Assembly (NCBI GenBank): GCA_963716525.1
Contig: OY970315.1
Coordinates: 3,844,001-3,908,000 of the forward strand
Length of the DNA: 64,000 bases
Source of the DNA: JBBREP01 sp963716525
GTDB lineage: Bacteria; Actinomycetota; Acidimicrobiia; IMCC26256; PALSA-610
Direction: 5' to 3'
The notes under the pieces are model-generated. The model was given only the letters and a program-made list of their open reading frames with translations. It ran no database searches and was not told the origin of the DNA. The translations under genes were made by a program, and so were the position numbers. Each line of letters opens with the position of its first letter. Position 1 is the first letter of the stretch. This document shows, piece by piece, positions 8,891-17,879 of the stretch.

Positions 8891-10558
8891 ATGGCCGCCG
8901 ACATCGTGATCCGGGGCGGAATCGTGATCGATGGCTCGGGATCGGAGCGCTACCGCGCCGACGTCGCCGTCGAGGGCGACACGATCACCGAGATCGGGCC
9001 GGAGCTGCACGGGCGGCGCGAGCTCGATGCGGGCGGCCACGTGGTCGCGCCCGGCTTCATCGACATCCACTCGCACTACGACGCGCAGGTGTTCTGGGAT
9101 CCCGCGCTCACACCGTCGTCGTTCCACGGCGTCACCAGCGTCGTCGCCGGCAACTGCGGTTTCTCGATCGCGCCGGTTCGACCGGAGCACCGCGAACTGC
9201 TCGTGAAGACGCTCATGCACGTGGAGGACATGAGCCCCGACACGCTCTTCGCGGGAGTGCCGTGGGACGCGTTCGAGACGTTCCCCGAATATCTCGATGC
9301 AGTCGAGTCGCGTGGCACGGTGTTGAACTACGCGTGCTATATCGGCCACACCGCGCTGCGCATGTACGTGATGGGCGGCGAGGATGCGTATACCCGCGCC
9401 GCCACCCCCGACGAGATCGCGCGTATGCAGCAGCTCGTGGTGGAGGCGCTCGCGGCCGGCGCCGCGGGCGTGGCCACCACGGCCTCGCCCACGCACAACG
9501 GCGAGGGTGGTCGGCCCGTACCGTCGCGGGTCGCCGGCATCGACGAGCTGCGCGCGCTGCTGATGCCGATGCACGACGCGGGCCGCGGCGTGGGCGCGCT
9601 GCTGCCGGCGGGCGTCATACCCCAGGACACGGTGTTCGACCTCCAGCAGGAGATCGGCCGGCCGTTCACCTGGACGGCGCTGCTCACGTTCAAGGGCTCC
9701 GACCACTACCTCCGGGCCATCGAGGCGAACGACGCGGCGCGTGCCCGCGGCATCGAGGTGTGGCCGCAGGTGTCGTGCCGCCCGCTCACGTTCCAGATGA
9801 ACATGCGCGAGCCGTTCACGCTGAACACCCGCAAGGCCTTCGCCGAGCTGATGGACAAGCCGATCGAGCAACGGGTCGCGGCGTACCGCGACCCGCAGTG
9901 GCGGGCGACGGCCTGGGAGCAGCTCAGCGGCCGCGGCTTCTTGCCACCGAACTGGTCCAACATCACGGTGGTCGAGAGCACCACCCGGCCCGAACTCGTC
10001 GGCGTCACCGTCGCCGACGGCGCGGCCGCGGCCGGCGTCACGCCGCTCGATTTCATGCTCGACCTCTCGCTGTCCGAAGACCTCGACACCCGGTTCGGCA
10101 GCGTGCTCGCCAACAACGACGAGGAAGGCATCGCGTTCCTGCTGCCGCGCGACAACGTGTTGTTCGGCCTCGCCGACTCGGGTGCCCACGTCTCGCAGCT
10201 CTGCGACGCCTGCTTCGCCACGGACCTGCTCGGTAATTGGGTGCGCGAGCGCGAGGTGATGCCGCTCGAGCGGGCGGTCCACAAGCTCACGGCCGAGCCC
10301 GCGGGCGTGTACGGCTTCGACGACCGCGGCCTCATCGAGGTCGGCCGGCGCGCCGACATCGCCGTGTTCGACCCCGACACCGTCGACCCGGGGCCGCTGC
10401 GGCGCATCCGCGACTTCCCCGCCGACGGCGAGCGGCTCACGGCCGACCGCCCCACGGGGATGGCCCACACGCTGGTGAACGGGGTACCGATCCGTGTCGA
10501 CGGCGCCAACGAGCCCGACGCGGTCGCGAGCCGCCCCGGCCGCACCCTCCGCGGCTGA
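8891..10558 (+). CDS. N-acyl-D-amino-acid deacylase-like amidohydrolase
   Basis: A 555-residue metal-dependent hydrolase of the amidohydrolase_3 group. Metal-binding H60 and H62 lie in GFIDIHSHYDAQ, C89 in GNCGFSIAP marks the D-aminoacylase type, and the late Asp is in FGLADSGAHVS. The C-terminal beta-sandwich segment (GLIEVGRRADIAVFD, then HTLVNGVPIRVDG) closes the fold. Family members cleave N-acylated D-amino acids or dihydropyrimidine-like amides; the substrate is not fixed. ATG 8891 has a clear GGGAGG at 8881-8886. A paralogue lies at 48082. There is no partner gene in the same direction. Confidence 0.85.
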   Translation: MAADIVIRGGIVIDGSGSERYRADVAVEGDTITEIGPELHGRRELDAGGHVVAPGFIDIHSHYDAQVFWDPALTPSSFHGVTSVVAGNCGFSIAPVRPEHRELLVKTLMHVEDMSPDTLFAGVPWDAFETFPEYLDAVESRGTVLNYACYIGHTALRMYVMGGEDAYTRAATPDEIARMQQLVVEALAAGAAGVATTASPTHNGEGGRPVPSRVAGIDELRALLMPMHDAGRGVGALLPAGVIPQDTVFDLQQEIGRPFTWTALLTFKGSDHYLRAIEANDAARARGIEVWPQVSCRPLTFQMNMREPFTLNTRKAFAELMDKPIEQRVAAYRDPQWRATAWEQLSGRGFLPPNWSNITVVESTTRPELVGVTVADGAAAAGVTPLDFMLDLSLSEDLDTRFGSVLANNDEEGIAFLLPRDNVLFGLADSGAHVSQLCDACFATDLLGNWVREREVMPLERAVHKLTAEPAGVYGFDDRGLIEVGRRADIAVFDPDTVDPGPLRRIRDFPADGERLTADRPTGMAHTLVNGVPIRVDGANEPDAVASRPGRTLRG

Positions 10559-10577
10559 CGTTCCGACACTCCCTTCG

Positions 10578-10632
10578 CTTCTCGGTGCATATGACGCGCA
10601 CTATCGCCGCCAGTTGCACCGAGAATGAAGCA
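10578..10632. repeat. Upstream copy of a 55-bp direct repeat with an internal palindrome
   Basis: Copy 1 of a repeat found again at 11665-11719 with one mismatch (g at 10613, a at 11700). The outer arms TTCTCGGTGCA (10579-10589) and TGCACCGAGAA (10615-10625) are exact inverted repeats around a 25-base, partly pairing middle. The repeat lies 72 bp before the AbiEi/DUF559 gene and could be its operator or a recombination edge. Confidence 0.9.
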
Positions 10633-10703
10633 GGGGACGTTGTCGCAACCGTTGCGTAGGTTGTCTCGCGAGGGCGCACGGGTGCGGAGGCAGGACGTTA
10701 CCC

Positions 10704-11681
10704 ATGCGCGCGCAACTTGCAGAACTCCATCGACTGGCGGAAGAGCAGCACGGCATCGTCGCCCGCCGCCAAGCGCTGGCGGCAGGCCTACGCGAGAGCG
10801 AGATCGCGTACCAGATCCGAGCGAACCGGTGGGAGGAGGTGCTGAGGGGCGTGTACCGCATCGCCGGCGCGCCCCGAACCGCCGCGATGGCCACCATGGC
10901 CGCGACCCTGCGAGTCGACGGTTCCGCCGCAACCGAGCTCACCGCCGCGGGGCTCCTGCGGCTCGAGCTGCGGCGCGCCGCGTCCATCGAGGTCGCGGTA
11001 GCCCGTAGCGCCTCGGGCAGGCGAGCAACGGTCGCCATCGATACCGAGGAGCGCGCTCACTGGAACGTCACGATTCACCGGCCACAGCAGCTGGATGCCA
11101 TCGACCTGATGACCGTCGACGGCATCCCGTGCACCACCGCCGCCCGCACGCTGATCGACGTCGCGTACAGCCAGCATGCCGAGGCGCTGGAGCACGCCTT
11201 CGAGATCGCGCGCCGACTGCGCCTCGTCTCCACGCGGTATCTGGAGCGGCGAGCCGGCGCGCTCTGCGGCCGGGGCAAGCGGGGCGCCCGCGCCATCTAC
11301 GGGCTCCTGGCGGCGCACGACGTCGACCACGCTCCGGCCGAGTCGCGGTTGGAGGTGCGGTTCGCCCGGCTCCTGCGGCAGACCTGTATCAAGCTCCCGG
11401 ACCGGCAGTTCCCGGTACTGCTGCCGAACGGACGGCGGCCGGTCCGTCTCGACTTCGCCGACGCCGCGCTCAAGGTCGCCGTCGAGTGCGAAGGATACGA
11501 GTTCCACGGCACACGAGCCCGATGGAAGCACGACCGCCGTCGCATCGCGTTGCTCGAAGGAATGGGGTGGCGCATCGTGACCGTCACGTGGGACGACGTC
11601 ACCCTGATGCCCGAACTCACGCTGCAGCGAGTCGCCGACGCGCTCGCTGACCGCCGCCGCGCCACTTCTCGGTGCATATGA
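10704..11681 (+). CDS. AbiEi-like antitoxin domain fused to a DUF559 (Vsr-like) endonuclease domain
   Basis: A 325-residue protein. Residues 1-60 (EEQHGIVARRQALAAGLRES, then RWEEVLRGVYRIAG) match the winged-helix N-terminus of AbiEi-type antitoxins. Residues 210-315 match DUF559, a PD-(D/E)XK nuclease-like fold related to Vsr: E213/E217, D250 in VRLDFAD, and E261-x-E263 in VECEGYEFH with H268, so the catalytic residues seem intact. No AbiEii toxin partner is next to it. The stop codon TGA is supplied by the downstream 55-bp repeat, and the last residues SRCI are repeat-encoded. A weak GGAGG at 10686 precedes ATG 10704 at long spacing. Possible roles are a defence nuclease, a selfish cassette or an autorepressor; none is shown. 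Confidence 0.75.
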   Translation: MRAQLAELHRLAEEQHGIVARRQALAAGLRESEIAYQIRANRWEEVLRGVYRIAGAPRTAAMATMAATLRVDGSAATELTAAGLLRLELRRAASIEVAVARSASGRRATVAIDTEERAHWNVTIHRPQQLDAIDLMTVDGIPCTTAARTLIDVAYSQHAEALEHAFEIARRLRLVSTRYLERRAGALCGRGKRGARAIYGLLAAHDVDHAPAESRLEVRFARLLRQTCIKLPDRQFPVLLPNGRRPVRLDFADAALKVAVECEGYEFHGTRARWKHDRRRIALLEGMGWRIVTVTWDDVTLMPELTLQRVADALADRRRATSRCI

Positions 11682-11719
11682 CGCGCACTATCGCCGCCAA
11701 TTGCACCGAGAATGAAGCA
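11665..11719. repeat. Downstream copy of the 55-bp direct repeat
   Basis: Same sequence and orientation as 10578-10632, 1087 bp apart, with one mismatch. Inverted arms are at 11666-11676 and 11702-11712. It overlaps the last six codons and the stop of the AbiEi/DUF559 gene, and may also end its transcript as a hairpin. Confidence 0.9.
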
Positions 11720-11744
11720 CGGGCAGCGCGGAAGGCGGTGGGTG

Positions 11745-12101
11745 TCAGCTGCGGGCGGCCACGAAGGCCTGGATCACCGCGCGCACGGGCGCCGGGGGCT
11801 CCGAGAAGGCGCAGTTGACGAGATGATGGTCGTCGTCGGCGGCGACGTTGACCACGAGGGCACGCACGGTCACGAGGTGCGCGTCGAGCACGAGATCGGC
11901 ATCGACGACGTCACCCGGCGCGAAGCTCGCGTCGAGGCGGGCGCCGAAGCCTCCGACCGACAGGTCGGTGGTCTCACCGTGCGCCTCGGCGACCGCACCC
12001 GCCCCGCCGAGGCGCCGGCACACGATCGCGGCGCGGAGCACATGGCGTGACGCAGTGCGACGTTCGTCCGCCGCGCCGTGGCCGGTGCCTTCCGACGACA
12101 T
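11745..12101 (-). CDS. PilZ-domain protein
   Basis: A 118-residue protein. A basic stretch (RRTASRHVLRAAIVCRR) precedes TTDLSVGGFGARL, the D-x-S-x-x-G part of the PilZ fold that, with upstream arginines, binds cyclic di-GMP in many proteins. The C-terminal part (VNCAFSEPPAPVRAVIQAFV) is also typical. It has no output domain, so it would act as a small receptor or adaptor. It is the last gene after the acyl-CoA ligase, 13 bp downstream, probably on the same transcript. Confidence 0.7.
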   Translation of the reverse strand: MSSEGTGHGAADERRTASRHVLRAAIVCRRLGGAGAVAEAHGETTDLSVGGFGARLDASFAPGDVVDADLVLDAHLVTVRALVVNVAADDDHHLVNCAFSEPPAPVRAVIQAFVAARS

Positions 12102-12114
12102 CGACCGCACGGTA

Positions 12115-13794
<1,680 letters not shown>

Positions 13795-13805
13795 GATGCA
13801 GCCCG

Positions 13806-14996
13806 CTAGCGCGGCAGTCCGAGCACCCGCTCGGCGATGATGTTGCGCTGGATCTCGCTCGTACCGCCGGGGATCGTGCCACTGAAGCTGCGCAAGTACT
13901 GGGTCGCCCACGAGCCGTCGCGCCACATGCGCGGGCCGTTCTCGTCGACGTCCATCCCCTCGGGCCCGAGGTACTGGGTGCCCGCGAGCAGGCAGCGCTG
14001 CACGGCCTCGCTGCCGTAGAGCTTCAGCAGCGAGTGCTCGGGCGACGACTTGCCGGCCATGAACTTCGAGAAGCCCCGGTAGCCCATCGCCATGATCGCC
14101 ATGACGTCGATCTTGAAACCGGCAACGACGTTGCGGAACCCCGCGTCGTCGCCGAGCCGGGAGCCGTCGGCCCGGGTGCGGCCGCCGAGACCCTGCAGGG
14201 CGTCGGCGGCCCGCTGCAGGAGGTACACGTACTCGATCCACAGCATGGAGCGCTCGTGCGCGAGCGAGCCCTGCGTGATCGGCCAGCCGCCGTTGAGCGG
14301 GCCGAGAAGGTTCTCGTGCGGCACCACGACGTCGGTGAAGAACACCTCGTTGAAGTCGCAATAGAGGGGATCGGAGAGCTCGGGGAACGGCCGGCACTCG
14401 ATGCCGGGCGTCTTCATGTCGATGAGCAGCGCGGAGATTCCCTTGTGCTTGGGTGCGGCCGGATCGGTGCGCACGAAGCAGATGCACCAATCGGCGTGGT
14501 GCGCGCCCGAGGTCCACACCTTCTGCCCGTTGACCACGAAATGGTCGCCGTCGAGCACAGCGCGGGTGGCCAGCGACGCGAGGTCGGAACCGGCACCGGG
14601 CTCACTCATGCCGATGCACCACGAGATGTCGGCGCGCAGAGTGGGGAGCACGAAACGTGCTCGCTGCTCCTCGCTGCCGTAGTCGCGGATCGACGGTGCC
14701 ACGATGCCGAGCGCCTGCGGGTTCCACGTGCGCACGATCTGGCGGCGCGACAGTTCCTCGAAGTAGATCATCTGCTGGGCGGGCGTCGCGTTGCGCCCGC
14801 CGAGCTCCGGCGGCCAGCCCGGCACGAGCCATCCGGCATCGAACAGCGTGCGCTGCCACTCGCGCACCCAATCGGGCAGCCACGCACTCGACAGCTTCTC
14901 CGAGTCGAGCAGCGCTCGCGGCGGTACATGCTGCTCGAGCCAGGCAACCAGCTCGGCACGGAATCGCTCGTCGGCATCCTCGTAGCGCAAACGCAC
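13806..14996 (-). CDS. Acyl-CoA dehydrogenase
   Basis: A 396-residue FAD-dependent acyl-CoA dehydrogenase: helical N-terminal domain, WCIGMSEPGAGSDLASL and FVVNGQKVWTSGAHHADWC in the middle beta domain, and GTIPGGTSEIQRNIIAERVL at the C-terminus. It introduces an alpha-beta double bond into an acyl-CoA and passes electrons to ETF. GTG 14996 is the likely start. The closely spaced ligase downstream makes the substrate and the supply enzyme neighbours; the upstream ApbE gene is only 10 bp away. Confidence 0.85.
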   Translation of the reverse strand: MRLRYEDADERFRAELVAWLEQHVPPRALLDSEKLSSAWLPDWVREWQRTLFDAGWLVPGWPPELGGRNATPAQQMIYFEELSRRQIVRTWNPQALGIVAPSIRDYGSEEQRARFVLPTLRADISWCIGMSEPGAGSDLASLATRAVLDGDHFVVNGQKVWTSGAHHADWCICFVRTDPAAPKHKGISALLIDMKTPGIECRPFPELSDPLYCDFNEVFFTDVVVPHENLLGPLNGGWPITQGSLAHERSMLWIEYVYLLQRAADALQGLGGRTRADGSRLGDDAGFRNVVAGFKIDVMAIMAMGYRGFSKFMAGKSSPEHSLLKLYGSEAVQRCLLAGTQYLGPEGMDVDENGPRMWRDGSWATQYLRSFSGTIPGGTSEIQRNIIAERVLGLPR

Positions 14997-15006
14997 GGCG
15001 GCGACG

Positions 15007-16095
15007 CTAGTTGGTGCCGCGTGGCTGCCGCTCCGCGCCGTCGGGCCGCCGCGCGGGCGCCGGCGCCTCGCCAACTCGAGCGTCGCTCGCCCGATCGAAC
15101 GCGCCCGGCGGGCCGAACTCGCGCACGTCGCCGTCGCGGAACACCGCGAGCACATGTTCGTCGGTGACGAGCGCGGCCATCAGCTCGACGACCTCCGCGC
15201 GATCGTCGGCATCGCGCGCGCCGCTCGCGGCCACGAAGAGCGCCTTCGTCATCGCCTCGGCCCACCAGCCCTCGCCGGCGACGACGGTGAGCGCCGCCAT
15301 ACGGGTGTTTACCGACCGACCGGTGTTCGGATCGAGGAGGTGGTGGACGCGCGACCCGTCCGCCGCGGTCCACACGCGGCGCAGCGGGCTGCTCGTACAC
15401 ACTGCGGCGCTAACGACCGTGACACGACCGAGATGCGTGCCCGGGTGCGACGGTTCCTCGATGCCGACGACCCATCCGCGCTCGTCGGGCGGTGACCCGG
15501 TTGCGACGACGTCGCCGCCGATGTTCACCATGGCACCACGAGCGCCCGCGCCCAGCGCCTCGGACACCACGATGTCGGCGGCCAGACCCTTGCCGATGCC
15601 GCCGGGATCGAATCCGGCGCGCACCGGCAGCGTGACCGCGGGAAGGTAGGGGTCGAGCCCGACCGGGGCATCGGCGACCGCCACGGTCGCTCCGGCCACT
15701 TCTCCTGCGGCCACGATCCCTCCGCCGCGCGCGCCGCGCGCGCTCACGTCCACGAAGTCGCGGTCGTAGCCGAGGGCGATCATCGCGTCGCCCACGAACG
15801 GTGAGTACCGGCCGGCGGTCATGTCACGTGCGTGCGCCGCCCGGGAGACGAGCAGGTACGTGTCGCTCGACACGCGCACGGGCACGCCGCGCCTGCGGTT
15901 CAGCCGCGACACCTCGCTCGACTCGCGAAAGCGTGACCAGCGCGCCTCGAGCTCCTCGACACGCGCACGGGCCCCGTCGGCGAGCGACTCGGCCGCTACC
16001 GGGTCGTCGTGCACCACGATGAGGTGCGCCGACGACCCCATCGCGGGAAATCGCCGAGTGGCGACGCGTTGCTCGGCCACCGTCGTGATCGGCAC
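15007..16095 (-). CDS. apbE: FAD:protein FMN transferase (ApbE family)
   Basis: A 362-residue protein. RFPAMGSSAHLIV at the start, AGFDPGGIGKGLAADIV, GAMVNIGGDVVATG and LLDPNTGRSVNTRM are ApbE signatures, with the Gly/Asp-rich Mg2+ and FAD site. ApbE moves FMN from FAD to a Thr/Ser of extracytoplasmic or membrane redox proteins. No lipobox or signal peptide is clear at the chosen GTG start (16095). The low-complexity secreted protein starts just upstream, and a ferric-reductase-like gene lies across the divergent promoter. No FMN-binding domain protein carrying a classic flavinylation motif was seen nearby, so the target is unknown. Confidence 0.8.
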   Translation of the reverse strand: MPITTVAEQRVATRRFPAMGSSAHLIVVHDDPVAAESLADGARARVEELEARWSRFRESSEVSRLNRRRGVPVRVSSDTYLLVSRAAHARDMTAGRYSPFVGDAMIALGYDRDFVDVSARGARGGGIVAAGEVAGATVAVADAPVGLDPYLPAVTLPVRAGFDPGGIGKGLAADIVVSEALGAGARGAMVNIGGDVVATGSPPDERGWVVGIEEPSHPGTHLGRVTVVSAAVCTSSPLRRVWTAADGSRVHHLLDPNTGRSVNTRMAALTVVAGEGWWAEAMTKALFVAASGARDADDRAEVVELMAALVTDEHVLAVFRDGDVREFGPPGAFDRASDARVGEAPAPARRPDGAERQPRGTN

Positions 16096-16100
16096 GGCGG

Positions 16101-16583
16101 TTAGTCGTCGCCGCCGCCGTCACCGTGGTGAGACACGGGGCTCGCCGCCGTGGTGGTCGTCACCGACGGCGTAGTGGTGGCGACCGAGACCGTGGTGCTC
16201 GTGGTGGGCGCGTGGCGCGGCGGAACCGTCGTGGGACTCTCGGCCGGCGCGGGTTCCGCGCCATTGTGAGAGGGCGCGACGGGCGCGGGGGCGGGCGGCG
16301 CCGAACCCGGCACCGATACGGCCTGCGGTGTCCGGGGCGAGGAGCGGGTGACCGGTCGCGCCGGCACCGCGACTCCCGGCGCGGCCGCCGTCGTGGGCGG
16401 CGGATCGTCGACGTACAGGGTGACGACGCGCGGTCCAGCGCGATTCGACCTTCGTGCGCCAGCTTCTGACTGCATCGTGGCCGGTGCAGCAACATGATGT
16501 TGTGCGTCGATCACTGCGGTGGCGGCGCCACCGAACCCGATCGACGCGACCGCCGCTGCACTGATGGCGTTCCGCTTGCGCAT
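16101..16583 (-). CDS. Secreted Pro/Thr/Ala-rich low-complexity protein
   Basis: A 160-residue protein. A basic N-terminus and hydrophobic stretch (AISAAAVASIGFGGAATAV) form a signal peptide or anchor. A short conserved-looking piece PRVVTLYVDDPP is followed by a disordered Pro/Ala/Thr-rich tail with repeated TTT and VTTTTAA. ATG 16583 has an excellent GGAGGGAG site upstream. It leads directly into apbE with 5 bp between the genes. The protein at 16765 has the same architecture and a similar PRVVIVHRHR stretch, so the two look like diverged paralogues. Function is unknown. Confidence 0.6.
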   Translation of the reverse strand: MRKRNAISAAAVASIGFGGAATAVIDAQHHVAAPATMQSEAGARRSNRAGPRVVTLYVDDPPPTTAAAPGVAVPARPVTRSSPRTPQAVSVPGSAPPAPAPVAPSHNGAEPAPAESPTTVPPRHAPTTSTTVSVATTTPSVTTTTAASPVSHHGDGGGDD

Positions 16584-16670
16584 CGATTGACTCCCTCCAG
16601 CGATGACGCGGTCCGCACCGTCCGCGTACCAGCGCAGTATCGGCAGCACGTGCGCTCGCGCTGAAACGCG

Positions 16671-16684
16671 CGCGGAATTCCGCG
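16671..16684. promoter_or_regulatory. 14-bp perfect palindrome in a divergent promoter region
   Basis: CGCGGAATTCCGCG lies about midway between the divergent low-complexity protein genes (181-bp gap). A dyad placed like this is compatible with a shared operator; no regulator is recognised. Confidence 0.3.
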
Positions 16685-16764
16685 ACGCGGGCTCCATTCG
16701 CGGGCCCGCACGCGCCGATGACACCGAGAACGAACGAACGGCCCATCGGCGATGAAGGGGAAGC

Positions 16765-17298
16765 ATGCCGAAGCGGAGCAGGGCGGCAACCGCGAGCAAG
16801 ATCGTGGCCTCATCGGCGTCACTCGCGGCCACGGTTGCGACCACCGCGGCGATAGCAGCGAGAACCGACCACGCGCTGGCGTCGACATCCACCCCGACGA
16901 CCTACCTCCTCCCACGGGTGACGACGACAGTCGCACCGAGAGTGGTGATCGTGCACCGTCATCGGGCCGCAACGTCAGCGCCCGGCGGCGCGGGGACCGC
17001 GGCGCCGGGCGCAGGGTCGAGCACCGCGCCGGGCACCACGCCGGGCGCCCCGCCGGCGCCCGGTGGCCCGGCGCCGGCGGTGGGGAGCGCGGGGAACGGC
17101 GGTGCGACCGTCAGCGCAGGTGGCGGATCCGGCGTCGGTTCGCCGGCGCCCGCCCCGGTCGGCTCCCGTGGGGGGACCACGTCACCCGCAACGAGCCCCG
17201 CCACGGCGCCTCCTGCTCCCCCGCCGACCGTCGCCGCGCCACCGCCGACCGTTCCGGCACCTCCCACCACCGTCTCAGCCGCGAGTCCGGTCAAGTGA
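16765..17298 (+). CDS. Secreted Gly/Pro/Ala-rich low-complexity protein
   Basis: A 177-residue protein with a basic N-terminus, a hydrophobic Ala/Ser/Thr stretch (IVASSASLAATVATTAAIAA) and a long disordered tail rich in Gly, Pro, Ala, Ser and Thr ending PAPPTTVSAASPVK. It includes TSPATSPAT, Thr-rich but not a clear ApbE flavinylation site. ATG 16765 follows GAAGGGGAAG. Its stop overlaps the ferric-reductase-like gene as GTGA, so the two are coupled. It may be an exported linker or scaffold for the redox membrane protein; this is inference. Confidence 0.55.
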   Translation: MPKRSRAATASKIVASSASLAATVATTAAIAARTDHALASTSTPTTYLLPRVTTTVAPRVVIVHRHRAATSAPGGAGTAAPGAGSSTAPGTTPGAPPAPGGPAPAVGSAGNGGATVSAGGGSGVGSPAPAPVGSRGGTTSPATSPATAPPAPPPTVAAPPPTVPAPPTTVSAASPVK

Positions 17299-17879
17299 GT
17301 CCGCACTTCTGGTGGTACCTGACGCGCGGGAGCGGCCTCGTCGCGTTCGGCATCCTGACCGCTTCGGTGGCGTTCGGGCTCGCACTGTCGACGCGCCTGT
17401 TCGGGCGGTCGGTCGCGCCTGCATGGCTGACGGAGCTCCACCGCTTTCTCGGCGCGCTCGCTGTGCTCGCCACGGCGACGCACGTCGCGGCGCTCCTCGC
17501 GGACAGCTACGTGCAGTTCGGCCCGCTCGACGTCGTCGTGCCCTTCGCGTCGCGCTGGAAGCCCGGCGCGGTGGCCTGGGGTGTGCTGGCCATGTGGCTG
17601 CTCGTCGCGATCGAGACCTCCTCGCTGCTCATGCGACGGATCCCCCGGCGGGTGTGGCGCGCAGTGCACCTCACGAGCTTCGGCCTGTTCGCGGCCGCGC
17701 TCGTGCACGGGCTCAGCGCGGGAACCGACGGCCGACTCGAGCTCGTGCAGACCGCGGCCGTCGCCATGGCCATGGTGGTGATGTTCCTCGCGCTCGTACG
17801 CGTTCTCGCGCCGCGTCGCGCGTCACGGCGCGCGTCACGGCACGCGTCACGGCGCGCGGCCGCGAGCGTCGCACGATGA
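17295..17879 (+). CDS. Ferric-reductase-like transmembrane protein (b-type haem)
   Basis: A 194-residue integral membrane protein with about five helices. Two histidine pairs at family spacing are visible: H49 and H63 (TELHRFLG and ATATHVAALL), and H125 and H138 (AVHLTSFG and AAALVHGL), enough to hold two stacked haems b across the membrane. There is no FAD/NAD domain, so it resembles MsrQ/ferric-reductase transmembrane proteins that take electrons from a partner. The C-terminus is an Arg/Ser-rich repeat. GTG 17295 overlaps the previous stop and ATG 17876 overlaps its own stop, placing it inside a three-gene operon. With ApbE nearby, an electron-transfer role is plausible. Confidence 0.7.
   Translation: MSPHFWWYLTRGSGLVAFGILTASVAFGLALSTRLFGRSVAPAWLTELHRFLGALAVLATATHVAALLADSYVQFGPLDVVVPFASRWKPGAVAWGVLAMWLLVAIETSSLLMRRIPRRVWRAVHLTSFGLFAAALVHGLSAGTDGRLELVQTAAVAMAMVVMFLALVRVLAPRRASRRASRHASRRAAASVAR
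17819..17854 (+). repeat. Three 12-bp tandem repeats at the end of the ferric-reductase-like gene
   Basis: The unit CGCGTCACGGCG occurs three times at 17819, 17831 and 17843, with one base changed in the second. It encodes the basic tail ASRRASRHASRR of the membrane protein and is in frame. Confidence 0.7.

Noticed and set aside
16765..17298. TSPATSPAT as an ApbE flavinylation motif
   Set aside because: The known motif needs an S/T-G-A-S/T core before the modified Thr; this segment lacks it.
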